DNA of 64,000 nt. Origin: Melastoma dodecandrum. Its lineage: Eukaryota; Streptophyta; Magnoliopsida; Myrtales; Melastomataceae. The position numbers were made by a program, and so were the translations under genes. Below, piece by piece: positions 12,401 through 24,330 of the stretch (its first letter is position 1; each line of letters opens with the position of its first letter). The stretch lies in the NCBI GenBank assembly GCA_029817715.1, contig JARUPY010000154.1:1763501-1827500 (forward strand). Reading direction: 5' to 3'. Below the pieces are notes generated by a model. It made no database searches. It saw nothing but the letters and a program-made list of their open reading frames with translations, and was not told the DNA's origin.

Positions 12401-14621
12401 CACATGAAACCGCCTTGAACAATGCTAGGAAGAGTAGTGCGAGGTACCAATACGCGAAATCGCTGGAAGGATGCATGTAGTTCGTTTTGTGCAGCATGTG
12501 TTTAGACTTTTGATTTTTATCTTGATTGCAGGCCGTCTAGCGCGCGTAACTCTGTGAGCTCTCCCATCATTGCGCGGAACTCGTCATATGGAAGGTCGCC
12601 CTATTCTCGAAGACTATCCGACTTCTCTACATCTGATTTCAGTCTCTCGCTTGATGCGGCGTACTCCAACTACCGCCTTGAGAAGCTTGCTTTCAAAGAG
12701 CAGGCAAACTCGTTCTGGCGCCTCGCCAAGATGAACTCCCCGGAGTGGGTCTATGCATTACTCGGCTCCATTGGCTCTGTCATCTGTGGGTCCCTTAGTG
12801 CATTCTTTGCATATGTTCTGAGTGCGGTGCTCAGCGTATACTACAGTCCCGACAATGCATACATGATCAGACAGATTGCGAAATACTGCTATTTGTTGAT
12901 CGGCTTGTCGTCGGCTGCTCTACTGTTCAACACATTGCAGCATTTCTTCTGGGATATTGTTGGGGAGAACCTCACCAAGCGAGTCAGGGAGAAGATGCTT
13001 GCAGCGGTTCTGAGGAACGAAATGGCTTGGTTCGACCAAGAGGAAAAATGAGAGCGCCAGAATCGCAACGAGGCTGGCCCTTGATGCAAATAATGTTAGG
13101 TCGGCCATCGGAGACCGTATATCGGTGATTGTACAGAACGTGGCTCTCATGTTGGTTGCCTGCACTGCCGGGTTCGTGCTACAGTGGCGCCTCGCCCTTG
13201 TGCTCGTCGCAGTGTTCCCTGTCGTCGTTGCCGCTACTGTCTTGCAGGTAAAACTCTATTCTTCTAGTGCATGAGATTTTGTGATAACTGATATTCAGAG
13301 ACTTATTCGCTACTATATTTCGATTTGCCCGCAGAAAATGTTCATGACCGGTTTTTCGGGAGATCTGGAAGCCTCTCACGCCAAGGCGACGCAGCTAGCC
13401 GGCGAAGCCATTGGCAACGTTAGGACGGTTGCCGCGTTCAATTCTGAATCGAAGATAGTTGGTCTTTTCTCGTATAATCTTCAGACTCCTCTACGACGAT
13501 GCTTCTGGAAGGGACAGATTGCTGGAAGTGGATACGGGGTGGCCCAATTTGCACTCTATGCGTCGTATGCCCTTGGCCTGTGGTACGCTTCCTGGCTTGT
13601 CAAGCACGGGATCTCAGACTTCTCAAAGACCATCCGTGTCTTCATGGTACTCATGGTGTCCGCAAACGGTGCCGCGGAAACGCTGACGTTGGCTCCAGAT
13701 TTCGTCAAGGGAGGTCGAGCCATGAAGTCTGTCTTTGAATTGCTCGACCGGAAGACACAGATTGAACCAGATGATCCTGATGCGACACCAGTGACAGACC
13801 GCCTCCGAGGGGAAGTGGAGTTCAAGCACGTAGATTTTGCATATCCATCACGCCCCGACGTGCAAATCTTCAGCGACCTCACGTTCAGGGCCCGAGCAGG
13901 CAAGACTCTCGCCCTCGTCGGTCCCAGTGGCTGCGGGAAGAGCTCAGTCATTTCCCTCATCTTGCGGTTTTACGAGCCGAACTCCGGTCAGGTACGGATC
14001 GATGGCAAGGACATAAGGAAATACAACCTCAAGTCCTTGAGGAAACACATGGCGATGGTCCCTCAGGAGCCTTGCCTCTTCGGCACCACCATCTACGAGA
14101 ACATCGCGTACGGCCACGAATCGGCCACCGAGGCCGAGATCATCGAGGCCGCCACCCTCGCCAACGCGCACAAATTCATATCGTCATTGCCCGAAGGCTA
14201 CAAGACCTACGTCGGGGAGAGAGGCGTCCAACTCTCCGGGGGACAGAAGCAGAGAATCGCAATCGCCCGGGCCCTGGTTCGGAAAGCGGAGCTAATGCTC
14301 CTCGACGAGGCAACGAGCGCCCTCGACGCGGAGTCCGAGAGGTCGGTCCAGGAAGCTCTGGACAGGGCCTGCACTGGGAAGACGACAATCGTGGTGGCGC
14401 ACAGGCTGTCGACGATAAGGAACGCGCACGTAATAGCAGTGATCGACGAGGGGAGGGTGATGGAGCAGGGGTCCCACACCCACCTACTGAAGAACTACCC
14501 AGACGGATGCTACGCGAGGATGATACAACTGCAGAGGTTCACCCACAGCGAGGTCGTGGGGATGACTTCCTCGTCGTCGTCTTCGCGGCCGCGGAGGGAC
14601 GGCACCGAGAAGGAGGCCTAA
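9465..14621 (+). CDS. ABCB1: ABCB1/PGP1-type auxin-exporting ABC transporter, one frameshift
   Basis: This encodes a full-length B-type ABC exporter (TM-NBD-TM-NBD) of the plasma membrane. Plant orthologues move auxin out of cells. Exons: 9465-9902, 10031-10085, 10181-10356, 10466-10666, 10746-11005, 11095-11411, 11493-11716, 12070-12443, 12532-13247, 13335-14621. All phases fit, giving 1348 aa once one extra base in exon 9 is discounted. NBD1 has Walker [10 protein letters not shown] near residue 461, then LSGGQ and [15 protein letters not shown]2 has GPSGCGKSS near residue 1116, with its own LSGGQ and DEATSALD. The N-terminus ([11 protein letters not shown]) matches what I remember of woody-plant ABCB1, which supports this start. 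Intron 3 (10357-10465) begins GC. In exon 9 a five-A run at 13044-13048 puts TGA in frame, although the sequence beyond stays highly conserved. ABCB19 is the nearest alternative; the linker and N-terminus favour ABCB1. Confidence 0.93.
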
Positions 14622-15099
14622 GGGAAAGAAGCTTAACCAAGTTCATAAAAAAAAAAAAATGAAATGAATGCGACCAAGCAGGGGATCATTTCGTCTTTCT
14701 TCTTCTCTTCTTCTTTACATATATATTTTATACCAAGCGTAATATTTCCGAGTCCCTTTTGTTATAATATTATATTATTAGGACAAAGAGTCCTAATCCA
14801 AAAGCGCTCCAGTGCGATGATTATTAATTAAGTTTGGCAAACTTAAATTCACGACTCCATCAACAATTATAGAAAAAGTTTGGCAGTGAATTTCAATTGA
14901 AAAAAAAAAGAATGATATTATTTTAGCTAGGGTCAAAACATTCATGAGTTAATTCCTTCCATTTTGGCCAACTAAAGGAGGAGTTAGGAAGGAGGGAGGG
15001 CATATTCTTCTCCCCCCGTTCCTTCCACCTCCACACCACCGTTGACCCTCTTAACTCTCCCGGGACGACGTCGGACGAGGAAAAAGAAGGAACCAAGTC
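14622..15099. other. ABCB1 3' region and HPAT promoter
   Basis: A 12-base A run (14647-14658) follows the ABCB1 stop closely. The rest is AT-rich and becomes CT-rich just before the next ATG. I see no clear TATA box for the downstream gene and no extra coding sequence. Confidence 0.5.
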
Positions 15100-17640
15100 A
15101 TGGCGGGATGCAGGAACGGCTTCCTCACTGTCCTCATCGCCTTCTCCGTCTCCCTCGTCACCTACAACGTCCTAATCTCCGCCAGCGTCCCCCTGCGCCT
15201 CGACGTCCCTTCCTACTACTCCGGCAACGACGACCATCCCATCGACCAGGTTATCATGATGCCCCGCCTGGAGAAGCGGAGGTCGTTTCACACGGCTGTC
15301 ACCGCCTCCGACTCCGTCTACAACACCTGGCAGTGCAGGGTGATGTATTATTGGTTCAAAAAGCACCGGGAGTCGAGCGGGAACGTAGACATGGCCGGCT
15401 TCACTAGGATCCTCCACTCCGGCAAGCCCGATGCTTACATGGACGAGATCCCTACCTTCGTCGCTCAGCCTCTTCCCCCCGGCACCGATCAGGTGCTAAC
15501 ATCTCGCGTTCTCTTGGCGATTTGACTTTCGGTGGCGGAAATTGAATTTGGTTGTGCTCGTCAGGGTTACATTGTGCTCAATCGTCCGTGGGCGTTCGTC
15601 CAGTGGCTTCGCGAAGCTGATATACAGGAGGATTACATCCTTATGGCGGAGCCTGATCATATCATTGTCAAACCCATCCCTAACTTGTCAAAGGATGGAC
15701 GAGGAGCAGCCTTCCCATTCTTCTACATCAAGCCGGCTAAGTATGAGAAGCTCCTCCATAGGTTCTTCCCTGAAGACAAGGGTCCGATCTCGGTTATTGA
15801 TCCAATTGGTAACTCCCCTGTCATTCTTCCCAAAGAGTCGCTGAAGAAGATTGCCCCGACCTGGATGAATGTGTCATTGGCCATGAAAAAGGATCCTGAT
15901 GTGGATAAGGCTTTCGGATGGGTTCTTGAGATGTGAGATATTTGCCGAAATCTGCCAGAAGTTTAATTCAATATCTATAAAAGAACTTCAAAGAGTGTGA
16001 TTTTGAACTGTTATGTTTTGTCCATTTAGGTACGCTTATGCAGTGTCCTCTGCCCTGCACGGTGTCCGCAACATCCTACGCAAGGACTTCATGATTCAGG
16101 TGAAATGTTGCAACTTCTATATTTCTTTTTTGCTTTGGGTGGTCTATCGGCATGGCATGATGCTATATGTTAGTCATTGCTTAGACCTGCTGATGTGCTA
16201 AAGAGGAAATCTCAGTTAAATGTTTTTGAGGCATACGTGCCCAGCAGAGGATTCTAAACTTTACAAACTAGACCTGTCACAATTGATGGTCTCTTTTGCC
16301 TGCACCTGAAGTGATATGGGGAAATGATTGTTGTTAATGCAACTGGTGAAAGAAGCAGATATTGTTGGTTTTAGGGTCTGATAAAAGGGGTCTTTGTACC
16401 GACTACTTGCTTTGTGATGTCAGCCTCCTTGGGATACAGAAGTTAGGGACAAGTTCATAATTCACTACACTTATGGATGTGATTACAATATGAAGGTACT
16501 CCCAACGAGATGGAACTTCTCTAATTTTATTGCTTGATGTTCTTGCAAACCAAAGTTCACATTTTCAGTTGTAACATTAGGGTGAGTTAACCTATGGAAA
16601 GATAGGAGAGTGGAGATTTGACAAGAGATCTTATGACCATGTCGCTCCTCCAAGAAATCTACCCTTGCCACCTGCAGGAGTCCCAGAAAGTGTGGTATGT
16701 AACTTCTTCATACACCTCTGTACATTTTATTAGAGGCAGTCTTATGTTGTGTTTGGAAGACCTTGGATTTGTAATAAAGTTGAAAGGTTTTGTGGTAATT
16801 TGGAGAAAACTGGTTGAATTTAAAATATTTGTAGCTTTACAATTTTATTAGAACTTGTCCCATACAACGATAATTAGTTTCCACCCCTTCCTTGCTGGGT
16901 TCTCCCAAATAAAGCATTAGTCTCCCTTTAGGTACAGATCTGATTGATCCTTGAAATCTGGTCGAATTCTTGAAAACTCCTGCCCTTGATGCTAATTATC
17001 TCGAATTAGAACATGGAAAGCTTTCTGGACTTGCGAAGCTTTATGTTTGGTTCTTGTTATATCCAAGTCCTTTTCCCGTTGGAATATCTTTCGAGTTCAA
17101 TGATCAGGATTATTCTTATTGAAGTTGACCCATGTGAATAAGCATTCCTCAATGTAAAGGATGATGAGCTCCACAGTAGAACAAGGGTTGGTGGTAGGAT
17201 ATTCGTATTTGCATGCAACCTTAGCCCTGTACATATTTGCGAAAAGATGATTTTCACATAGGAAATTCATTAACAACAGGATATCAAGTGTGTAACTCTG
17301 CTGTTATGTAAAGTTGCTCTTTAAGGGTAAGGGGGAGGGGGGGGGGGGGAGAAACATATATGAATGACTTTCAAAAGGCTCTGGAGTTTGTCCTCTTTGT
17401 TTATTGGAAAGATCACTACTTCACATGGACAAGCAAGTCCAATATTAAGGTCAATTGCACCTACTGATCAAAGTGCAAGCTGGTGATTTGGGTGTCTGTG
17501 GTATGGAAGGTCCATGTTTGAATATGATAAGTTTCTTAAGCCAATTGCTGTGTGATGAAATCTTCAAATCTTCCTGACAGGTGACTCTGGTTAAAATGGT
17601 AAACGAGGCGACTGCAAATATCCCGAACTGGGGTTCATAA
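15100..17640 (+). CDS. Hydroxyproline O-arabinosyltransferase (HPAT/RDN1 family)
   Basis: The enzyme adds the first arabinose to hydroxyproline residues of extensins and of secreted peptides such as CLEs, in the Golgi. Six exons: 15100-15492, 15565-15932, 16030-16099, 16424-16495, 16581-16694, 17581-17640. All junctions are GT-AG with matching phases, giving 358 aa, the usual family length. Residues about 8-28 form a single hydrophobic signal anchor, as in type II Golgi proteins. Family landmarks include SVYNTWQCRVMYYWFK, an acidic AEPDH motif near residue 158 (likely metal/sugar-nucleotide binding), YAYAVSSALHGV, PPWD and HYTYGCDYNMK. The protein ends with a conserved block near NIPNW. The last intron (16695-17580) is long and contains a G-rich run near 17331. 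I cannot tell which of the HPAT1/2/3 paralogues it matches. Confidence 0.93.
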
Positions 17641-18909
17641 CACGTGAGAACTGAGGGTTCTGGGGAAAAGGAGCTGGTGAATGTCAAGAGCCTGTCCGGC
17701 CAACCAAAAGGTACAACATTTCACTCGAACCACTTCTTTGAAGAAAAAGGGTGAAGAATTACTGAAAGTAGAGGAAATGGTTTTTTACTATCTCCTTTAG
17801 CAATAGAGGTGTTTAAGGGGGAGGGTCACACGGTCTGGAATGCTTACTTAGTATTGCAACAATAAATTAGTTTGACCGGCCAAATGGAGTGGGGTTTTGG
17901 TTTTTCGTTTGAACTATTTTTTCAGTGGTTGTTTATATGAGTCATGTGCCTTTTCTAATTCCCTTTCTGGGAGATATCGATGAAGTCAATGGGTCCACCA
18001 TAGTCGCATTTGATGTGAATAATATAATTTATAATAATTTTCGAATAATTATGGTTTGAAATACCGATTTTGAACCAAATTTGTTTAAATTAGTGTCTAA
18101 GTTATGGTTTGAACCGCGACCTTTGTAGAAAAAAAAAACTCTCACACTCAACAATAGTTTTTTAAGTATCTTAAAGTTGTTATTTGAAACCGCGATTTAT
18201 ATATATTTCGTCTAGGTCATTTTTTCAATTCGTGATTTAGAGTAAGTTTACGATATGGACGGACACGCAAGTGTATCTAACTCTAGCCAATATGTTCTTA
18301 CGAACAGTTTTCAAATAGATAATTAGATATAATTGGTGCCCTCTTTGGTTTGATTTGAAAATTAACAAATAAACTACTTACTATAATTGTTTAAGGAATT
18401 CCCCAAAGTTGAATATTTTCTTTAACTTAAGATTTATACGCAAATCTTTTTGGAGTGTAAATCTACGGAAACAAGACGAGGAAAGGCAAAAATAGAAAGG
18501 GGGGCAATCACGTGGTGGCGTCACCGAACAAGGGAAAGGGGAAACCCCCGCGTCCCCCAAAAAATTAGTCAACAAAATATTTAAGTCCCCACTGTGTGTG
18601 GGTGTTAAAATGGGGCTTCTTGTTCGGCGCCACCAAAACCATCTCCGCGTCGACGACAACCCACCGCCTCTCCTCCTCTCCGCCAACCACTCATATATGA
18701 ACGCGTGGCGGAATCGGTGCTGTTACTCCCACCGGTAGTAATCCTACCCGCGGAGGACGAGGAGATGACGTTCCTGCTGCTGACGGACTCCCCAGCTTCC
18801 CTCGCCATCGGATTGCTCGTCCTCTTCCTCCTCTTCCGCTTCGCCTTCAAGTTCTTCATCCTTCTCCTCCTCTTCTTTGTCAGCTCCAACTTCGTCCTCA
18901 TCATCCGCT
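17641..18909. other. Intergenic, no convincing gene
   Basis: The stretch is AT-rich to about 18600 and then GC-rich. A TATA-like ATATTTAAG lies near 18575 and may belong to the pseudogene downstream. A frame at 18705-18911 would encode a hydrophobic peptide but starts with GTG, and I do not accept it. The region 18611-18905 may include a decayed 5' part of the acylphosphatase pseudogene. Confidence 0.45.
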
Positions 18910-19335
18910 GATGTCCTCTTCCTCCTCCTCGGCCTCGTCCGTCTAACCCCCCGCCTTCCAAGACGGTGTGTAACCCCCCCCCCCCTAATTCTCCTGATAT
19001 TTCTCGTCCTCCCATGGCATATGCTGCTCCAGTACATTTTATTAGCCGTCTGAGGGCCACTGCTGATGGATTCGTGGTTTTTGCTCAGGTGAGGGTTGTC
19101 GTAAAGAGGAGGGTGCAAGGGGTGTTCTATAGGAGAACTGGACGGTGGGCAATGCTGTGCAGCTGGGGGTTGAAAGGCTGGGTGAGGAACAGGAGGGACT
19201 GGTTCCAGGGAGGCTCTGTTCTGGGCGACGTAGGAATCGGTGGCCGAGATGGAGCTGAGTTGTCACCAGTCTCCAGGTTTTACCCTTGTTCCGATGACCC
19301 TGGGGGAAGGGTTCGAGTGCAGACCAACAGCTTGA
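18910..19335 (+). pseudogene. Acylphosphatase pseudogene
   Basis: The family hydrolyses acyl phosphates such as 1,3-bisphosphoglycerate. A start-like ATG at 18910 opens a serine-rich N-terminus, and exon 1 ends at 18964 (PPPSKT, after a frameshift and a TAA). Exon 2 runs 19089-19335. It begins VRVVVK and keeps RVQGVFYR, with the phosphate-binding Arg, and GWVRNRRD, with the catalytic Asn. Between these blocks the conserved NWT...LGLKG sequence sits in another frame, offset by +2 and then +1 bases. Downstream, conserved blocks (EALF, ESVAEMEL, PCSDDPG, GEGFECRPTA) alternate between frames, with a TAG among them. At least four frameshifts and two stops argue for true decay, not sequencing noise. 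Confidence 0.75.
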
Positions 19336-19694
19336 CGCTACCTCGAGCTTAACCTGCTAATTGTTACACACTTCCAAGAGATAAAGAGTATACTGTTTGG
19401 AGGGTATAATCACCCAGTTGCATACAGCAGTTTCCGGAATCAAAAAGAAAGAAAAATAATCATTCCCATTGTTTTGCTGCTCCTTTTTCTACGCTCTCGC
19501 TTTGACTTTAATGTATAAAAGAAACTTCGGGAAACGATTGATAATGAAATGGTTTTATTGTACCAGCCATTTCTTCCTAATAAATCTAAATCTATTCATG
19601 ACGTTAAAAAAGCCCTCCAATCATGGTTGTCATGATGCTAATATCGGATCGACCCTTTAACTTTGGGATCAATAAAATTTGATATAATTAAATA

Positions 19695-19785
19695 AAGGCA
19701 AAATATACGATAATATCATAAACTATGCTCAAACTTTCTGTTTTGTCAAAATCTTTTTTGGCTATACGATATTATCACTATCTTT
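19695..19785 (+). repeat. Left terminal inverted repeat
   Basis: Pairs with 20156-20246 (90 of 91 positions). Transcription across both arms would form a long hairpin. Confidence 0.88.
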
Positions 19786-20155
19786 AGTGTTAGTAATTTT
19801 TTTTGTCAAATCTTGAATTTTACTCTGAGGAAACCAAACACGGCCTTAATACTGTCTAACAGTTATCCTATAATAGTTGACTTTTAACCTCTCATTGCAT
19901 CGTTTTGCATTCCAATTTATGCGTAGTAGTAACCTCACAATAAATCCATCATTCGTTCTTCATCGATTTTACAGATTCTTAACAGCATCAATAACTACAG
20001 TCCAACTTCGACTTCCAAATTACTTAATTTAACTATTAAAATTATATAATAAATAACACATGAAATTGTTTAATATTATTATCCATTTTTTCACTTTTTT
20101 TAGTCAATAATTGAAATTTAAAGATTAGGACCTGTTTGATTTTCTAATAGCCAAA

Positions 20156-20246
20156 AAAGATAGTGATAATATCGTATAGCCAAAAAAGATTTTGACAAAA
20201 TAGAAAGTTTGAGCATAGTTTATGATATTATCGTATATTTTGCCTT
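20156..20246 (-). repeat. Right terminal inverted repeat
   Basis: Reverse complement of 19695-19785 with one mismatch. Confidence 0.88.
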
Positions 20247-20832
20247 AAATAAAATCATAAACGTGAAATCGATATGATCGAAATTTTTTAATCAATGGGA
20301 TCCAAAATTCGCCTAAAACCGCAAGAATGGTCTCCCGTTTTCATCGCCATCCGCCTCTTTTTTTTAATCATGGCAATGAAATTCGTGTGCTAAAATTTTG
20401 ACTTGAAGTTTAAAAATGACGGGAGAGCTTTAAGGGGAAAAAGAGAGAGGTTTGGACGTAATGCTAATTTTAGTAAATATTGATCAAATATGGCCCTAAA
20501 GATCAGGGTGTTACTATCACGCGGGTGCTGTGTTGATCCTGCTTTCTAACGGCACGCGCACGCACGCACGCTCATCGTTCGACGAAATAACGCAGCCAAT
20601 GTTGCTTCTCTTTTCCATTCTCTTGGGTCAGTAGTTGTTGGTAGCTTTTCTTGTATTTCCCTCTTCACTTTTCATTCTTATATCATGGCCCCGGCCATTA
20701 TTCTGTAACGATACTGTTAATATTTTTGAAAGACTACACGTTTGAAGCTCCCCCAAGGATGTCCCGTATTACTACTGCAATCTGGTTTTGCTTGTGGATG
20801 AATTTGGTGTTGGATGTGGATGTAATTGACTC

Positions 20833-23800
20833 ATGATGAGGCCGTTTTCATCCGGCCGGAGATTGCTTGTCCTCCTTTGCCCGACGACACTGCGCTCGTC
20901 TCCCGCGTTTTCTTGCTATCGACGTGTGCACAGAAGATGGATATCCTCCGCTGGGAAGAACAAGAGGAACGGTGAATCATCGGCGGCCTACGGTGAGTCT
21001 TATTGTTCCGCATGGGTCACATAGTTTCTAATCTCCAATAAATGCTGGAGAGATTGACTTGGCGTAACCAGTGTCATTGTCCACTGATATGCAGGAGCAG
21101 ACATGGTGAAGAGCGTATACAGGCTGCTCACTATCTACCGCTGGGAGTCGCTCAACTGTATGGATTACAAGTCGGCCTCGCTGCGGCCTGTTCATGGACG
21201 GCTGGCCTTAAGATTTCTCTACTGGGTTATCCGACAGCCTGGGTTGGAATCGAGCCATGCTGCTTATATAATATCGGTGACATCCCATGTGCTCGTTAGA
21301 GCACGGATGAATGGGGATGCAAATTCAGTCTTGAGACAGTTAACACAGATGGGTCTCGGTCCGAGGCCCGTCTTTACTGCTTTGATGGACACGTATCCTC
21401 TCTGCAAATCGAATCCAGCGGTGTTCGACCTGCTGATTAGTGCTTACCTCAGACAGGAAATGCTGAGTGATGCCCTCGAGATCTTCTCCTTGATGAGATC
21501 GCGGGGGTTCAAGCCTTCCGCACGTACTTGTAACCGTATCCTGGTTGCCATGGTTAAGGGCCAATTGGCTTCACCTGCTTGGTCCTTCTTTGATCAGATG
21601 CTCAAGGATGATATTCACCCTGATGTTGCAACTTTTAATATTCTGATCAACATGTCATGTGCTGAAGGGAAGCTCAAGAAAGCAGGTGTTCTTCTCTCGA
21701 AGATGGAAGAACTTGGATGTCTTCCTAATCTGGTTACTTACAATACCATGCTTAATTGGTACTGTAAGAAGCGCAGGTACAAAGCAGCCTTTCAGCTTCT
21801 CCAAGCTATGCATAGTAAAGGGGTGGAAGCCGATATCTATACGTTTAACATGCTTGTTGACAGCCTGTGCAAGGACGAAATGAGTTGTAAAGGTTTTCTG
21901 CTGCTGAAAAGAATGAGGCTCATGATGGTCACTCCCAATGAGGTCACTTATAATACTCTTATACATGGGTTTGTCAAGGAGGGAAAGACTGGAATCGCAA
22001 TGCGAGTCCTAGATGAGATGCTGGCATGTAATCTCTCACCAAATTCAGTTACTTATGTGGCCTTGATTTATGGCCTCTGTCAAGAAACAAAATTTTTTGA
22101 AGCCATATCAACTTTGGATAAGATGGCAAAGATGGGGCTAACCCCAACTGAGGCTTGTTACGGGGTCATTTTAAATGGTTTAGCCAGGAACGGGAAGTTC
22201 GATTTGGCAGGGTCTTGTCTTGAGAAAATGCAGAGGGCCGGTGTTCTTGTTAGTCCAGTTGCCTACACTGTACTAATTGATGGTTTCTTCAGGAGAAAGA
22301 TGTTTAAGGAAGCTGCTCAATTGTATAATAAGATGCTTCGAGATGGTATGCATCCAGATCTGGTTATGCATTCAGTTCTGTTGAAAGGATTTTGCCAGGG
22401 TAATGATATGAGAACAGTCAGGGAGATTGTTGCCCAAATGTACAGATTGGGGCATTTTCCAAATGGAACAATGTATCGTCTTCTCATTTGTAACTTCTGC
22501 AAGCGAGGAAATGTTGTGGCGGCACTACAATTATATGCAGCAATGAACTCTAGTGGCTTAACTGTGGACATTACCACGTGTAACACCTTGGTCGCTGCAC
22601 TTTGCAGAAGGCGGTATTTGGAAGAGGCAGGACGATTTATGCAGCATATGGGTCGCATTGGTATAAGTTGCAACTCCATCATCTTTGATCATTTAATTGA
22701 TGGGTATGCATGCATTGGCAGTTGGGAAAAGGCATTTTCAATTTTTGAAGAAAAGGTAATATCAGGTTATCCACCAAGTCCATATTCATTTAGAAGTCTC
22801 CTCAAAGCACTGTGCAAAGGAGGTCATATCGAGCAGGCAAAGAAATTTCTGTTTATGGTTGGACACGCACCTTATGCTTTAGATACTTCTAATTTCAATT
22901 TACTATTGGAAAAGATGTGTACTGCAGGAAATATTTGGCAAGCATTGGCCCTTTTTCATCACATGGTGAGGAATTATGTGCTTCCTGATGGTAATACATA
23001 CGCCAGCCTCGTTGCTGGTCTGTGCAGGAAGGGCAGGATAGCAGCTGCAATGCTTTTACTTCAGAAAGCTAATAACCCATATGCTCTGTTGAAAAATAGT
23101 ACTGCCTATGCATGTCTGGTGGATAGTCTTTTCCAGGAAAGGCATCCAGAAGCTGCCTTGTATTATATCGATAAGATGCAGAGAAGTCGCTTAAAGCCGG
23201 ATATTATGGTACTAAATGCAACATTAGATGCATTTATGAGGATGGGAGAGATGGAAAGGGCGAGAAATTCTCTTTCTGCAATAAGAAAAAATGGTTTAAC
23301 TCCAAATCTGGCTACGTACAATATTCTCCTGAACGGGTTCTCTAAGAAGAAAGAGATACTGAAATGCTTTAGAGTTTACAGGATGATGATCAGTGAGGGC
23401 TTCAAGCCTGATAAATGGACAGCCCGTGCTATTGTCCATTTGCTTTGTGAATCAGATTTACTGGATCTGGGTATTAAATTTTTAAAGAAAATGATGCTTC
23501 AGGGCAATGTGGCTAGTCAACAAACATTCAGTAAACTTTTCTGCAAGTGTTGTGAGGCAGGCAAGATCGAGATGATGCTGGATACACTTGATGTAATGAT
23601 TCCTTTGGGATTTGTTGATATTCATGCTTTTGAATCTGCTATTGCTGCATTAAACAAAAAATCAAAATTCCAGGCTTCTTTAGATGTTTTTCATGAAATG
23701 TTGAAGAATGGGCATATTCCTTCTCACAAAACATGCCTTCGTCTGTTAAGAGGACTGTGTAAGATTGGAGATGTAGGCGAGGCATTCACATTAAAGAATG

Positions 23801-24330
23801 AGATGGAGAGATGTGGTATTCTTTCTTCTGAGATTGCTGAAAGCTCAATTGTCCGAGCTTTTGCTCACTGTGGTAAAATTGAAGAAGCTTTTCTATTTTT
23901 TGATAGAATGCTTCAACAGCGTCTGGTGCCCACTCTTGCTACCTTCACTACACTTATTCATAAGCTGTGCAAAAATAAAAATCTTGAAGAGGCTCTTAGA
24001 ATAAAAAGGTTAATGGAAGTCAGTGGTGTGACTCCCGACGTGGTAGCCTATAATGTGTTAATAAAGGGCTTTTGTGACGTTGACGATGTTACTTCTGCTT
24101 TACAGTTATATGAGACGATGAAACAGAGGGTTCTTTTGCCAAACTTAACTACATATGCTACTCTCATAAATGCTATCTCTTCATCCGAGGGTATTGTTGA
24201 TGCTGAAATTCTTTTGAGGGATCTAGAGGAAAGGGGTCTTCTCTGTTCGAGCAGAGTGAGTGGGATGAAAGATGGCTTGATGGTTGCAATGAAAAGTATC
24301 AAGATTTTGAGGCATCAAGATGGGAAATAG
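20833..24330 (+). CDS. Long P-class pentatricopeptide repeat protein, probably mitochondrial
   Basis: PPR proteins bind organellar RNA and control its processing, stability or translation. Two exons, 20833-20992 and 21095-24330, join in phase (GT-AG, 102-bp intron) to give 1131 aa. Exon 1 encodes an Arg/Ser-rich, acid-free N-terminus typical of a mitochondrial presequence. An internal ATG at 21103 would drop this, so I choose 20833. From about residue 140 to the end there are more than 20 tandem 35-residue motifs of the VTYNTLIHGFCKEGK type. Spacing is near-regular and there is no E, E+ or DYW extension, so it is P-class. It resembles the long Arabidopsis protein At5g55840 as I remember it, but that assignment is weak. 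The RNA target is unknown. Confidence 0.88.

Larger units (their letters stand above)
19695..20246. mobile_element. MITE-like element with 91-bp terminal inverted repeats
   Basis: Positions 19695-19785 and 20156-20246 are reverse complements with a single mismatch over 91 bp. The outer ends read AAGGCAAAAT...ATTTTGCCTT. Flanking both ends is AAATA (19690-19694 and 20247-20251), a candidate 5-bp target duplication. The 552-bp element has no coding capacity and an AT-rich centre. Inside the arms a second, weaker inverted pair (AAACCAAACACGGCC near 19835, GGACCTGTTTGATT near 20128) suggests either longer degraded repeats or nesting. The superfamily is unclear, because a 5-bp duplication fits none of the common plant classes cleanly. 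Confidence 0.82.
19336..20832. other. Intergenic with one MITE-like element
   Basis: Apart from the inverted-repeat element at 19695-20246, this AT-rich interval shows no coding sequence. The last 300 bases contain CG-rich alternation near 20550-20575 and presumably the promoter of the PPR gene. Confidence 0.5.

Noticed and set aside
14072..14662. 196-aa plus-strand frame inside ABCB1 exon 10
   Set aside because: It overlaps the second nucleotide-binding domain in another frame and is Arg/Gly-rich, as expected from GC-rich coding DNA.
18611..18911. Hydrophobic small ORF (18705-18911) and the ATG frame at 18611
   Set aside because: The first starts with GTG, not ATG, and the second stops after 42 codons. 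Both are GC-rich low-complexity sequence next to a pseudogene.
18605..19118. Long minus-strand frames rich in Arg, Gly and Glu
   Set aside because: They are shadows of the acylphosphatase relic and the GC-rich DNA upstream.
21103..24330. PPR gene as a single exon starting at 21103
   Set aside because: An upstream exon splices in phase and supplies a presequence-like N-terminus, so the two-exon model is better.
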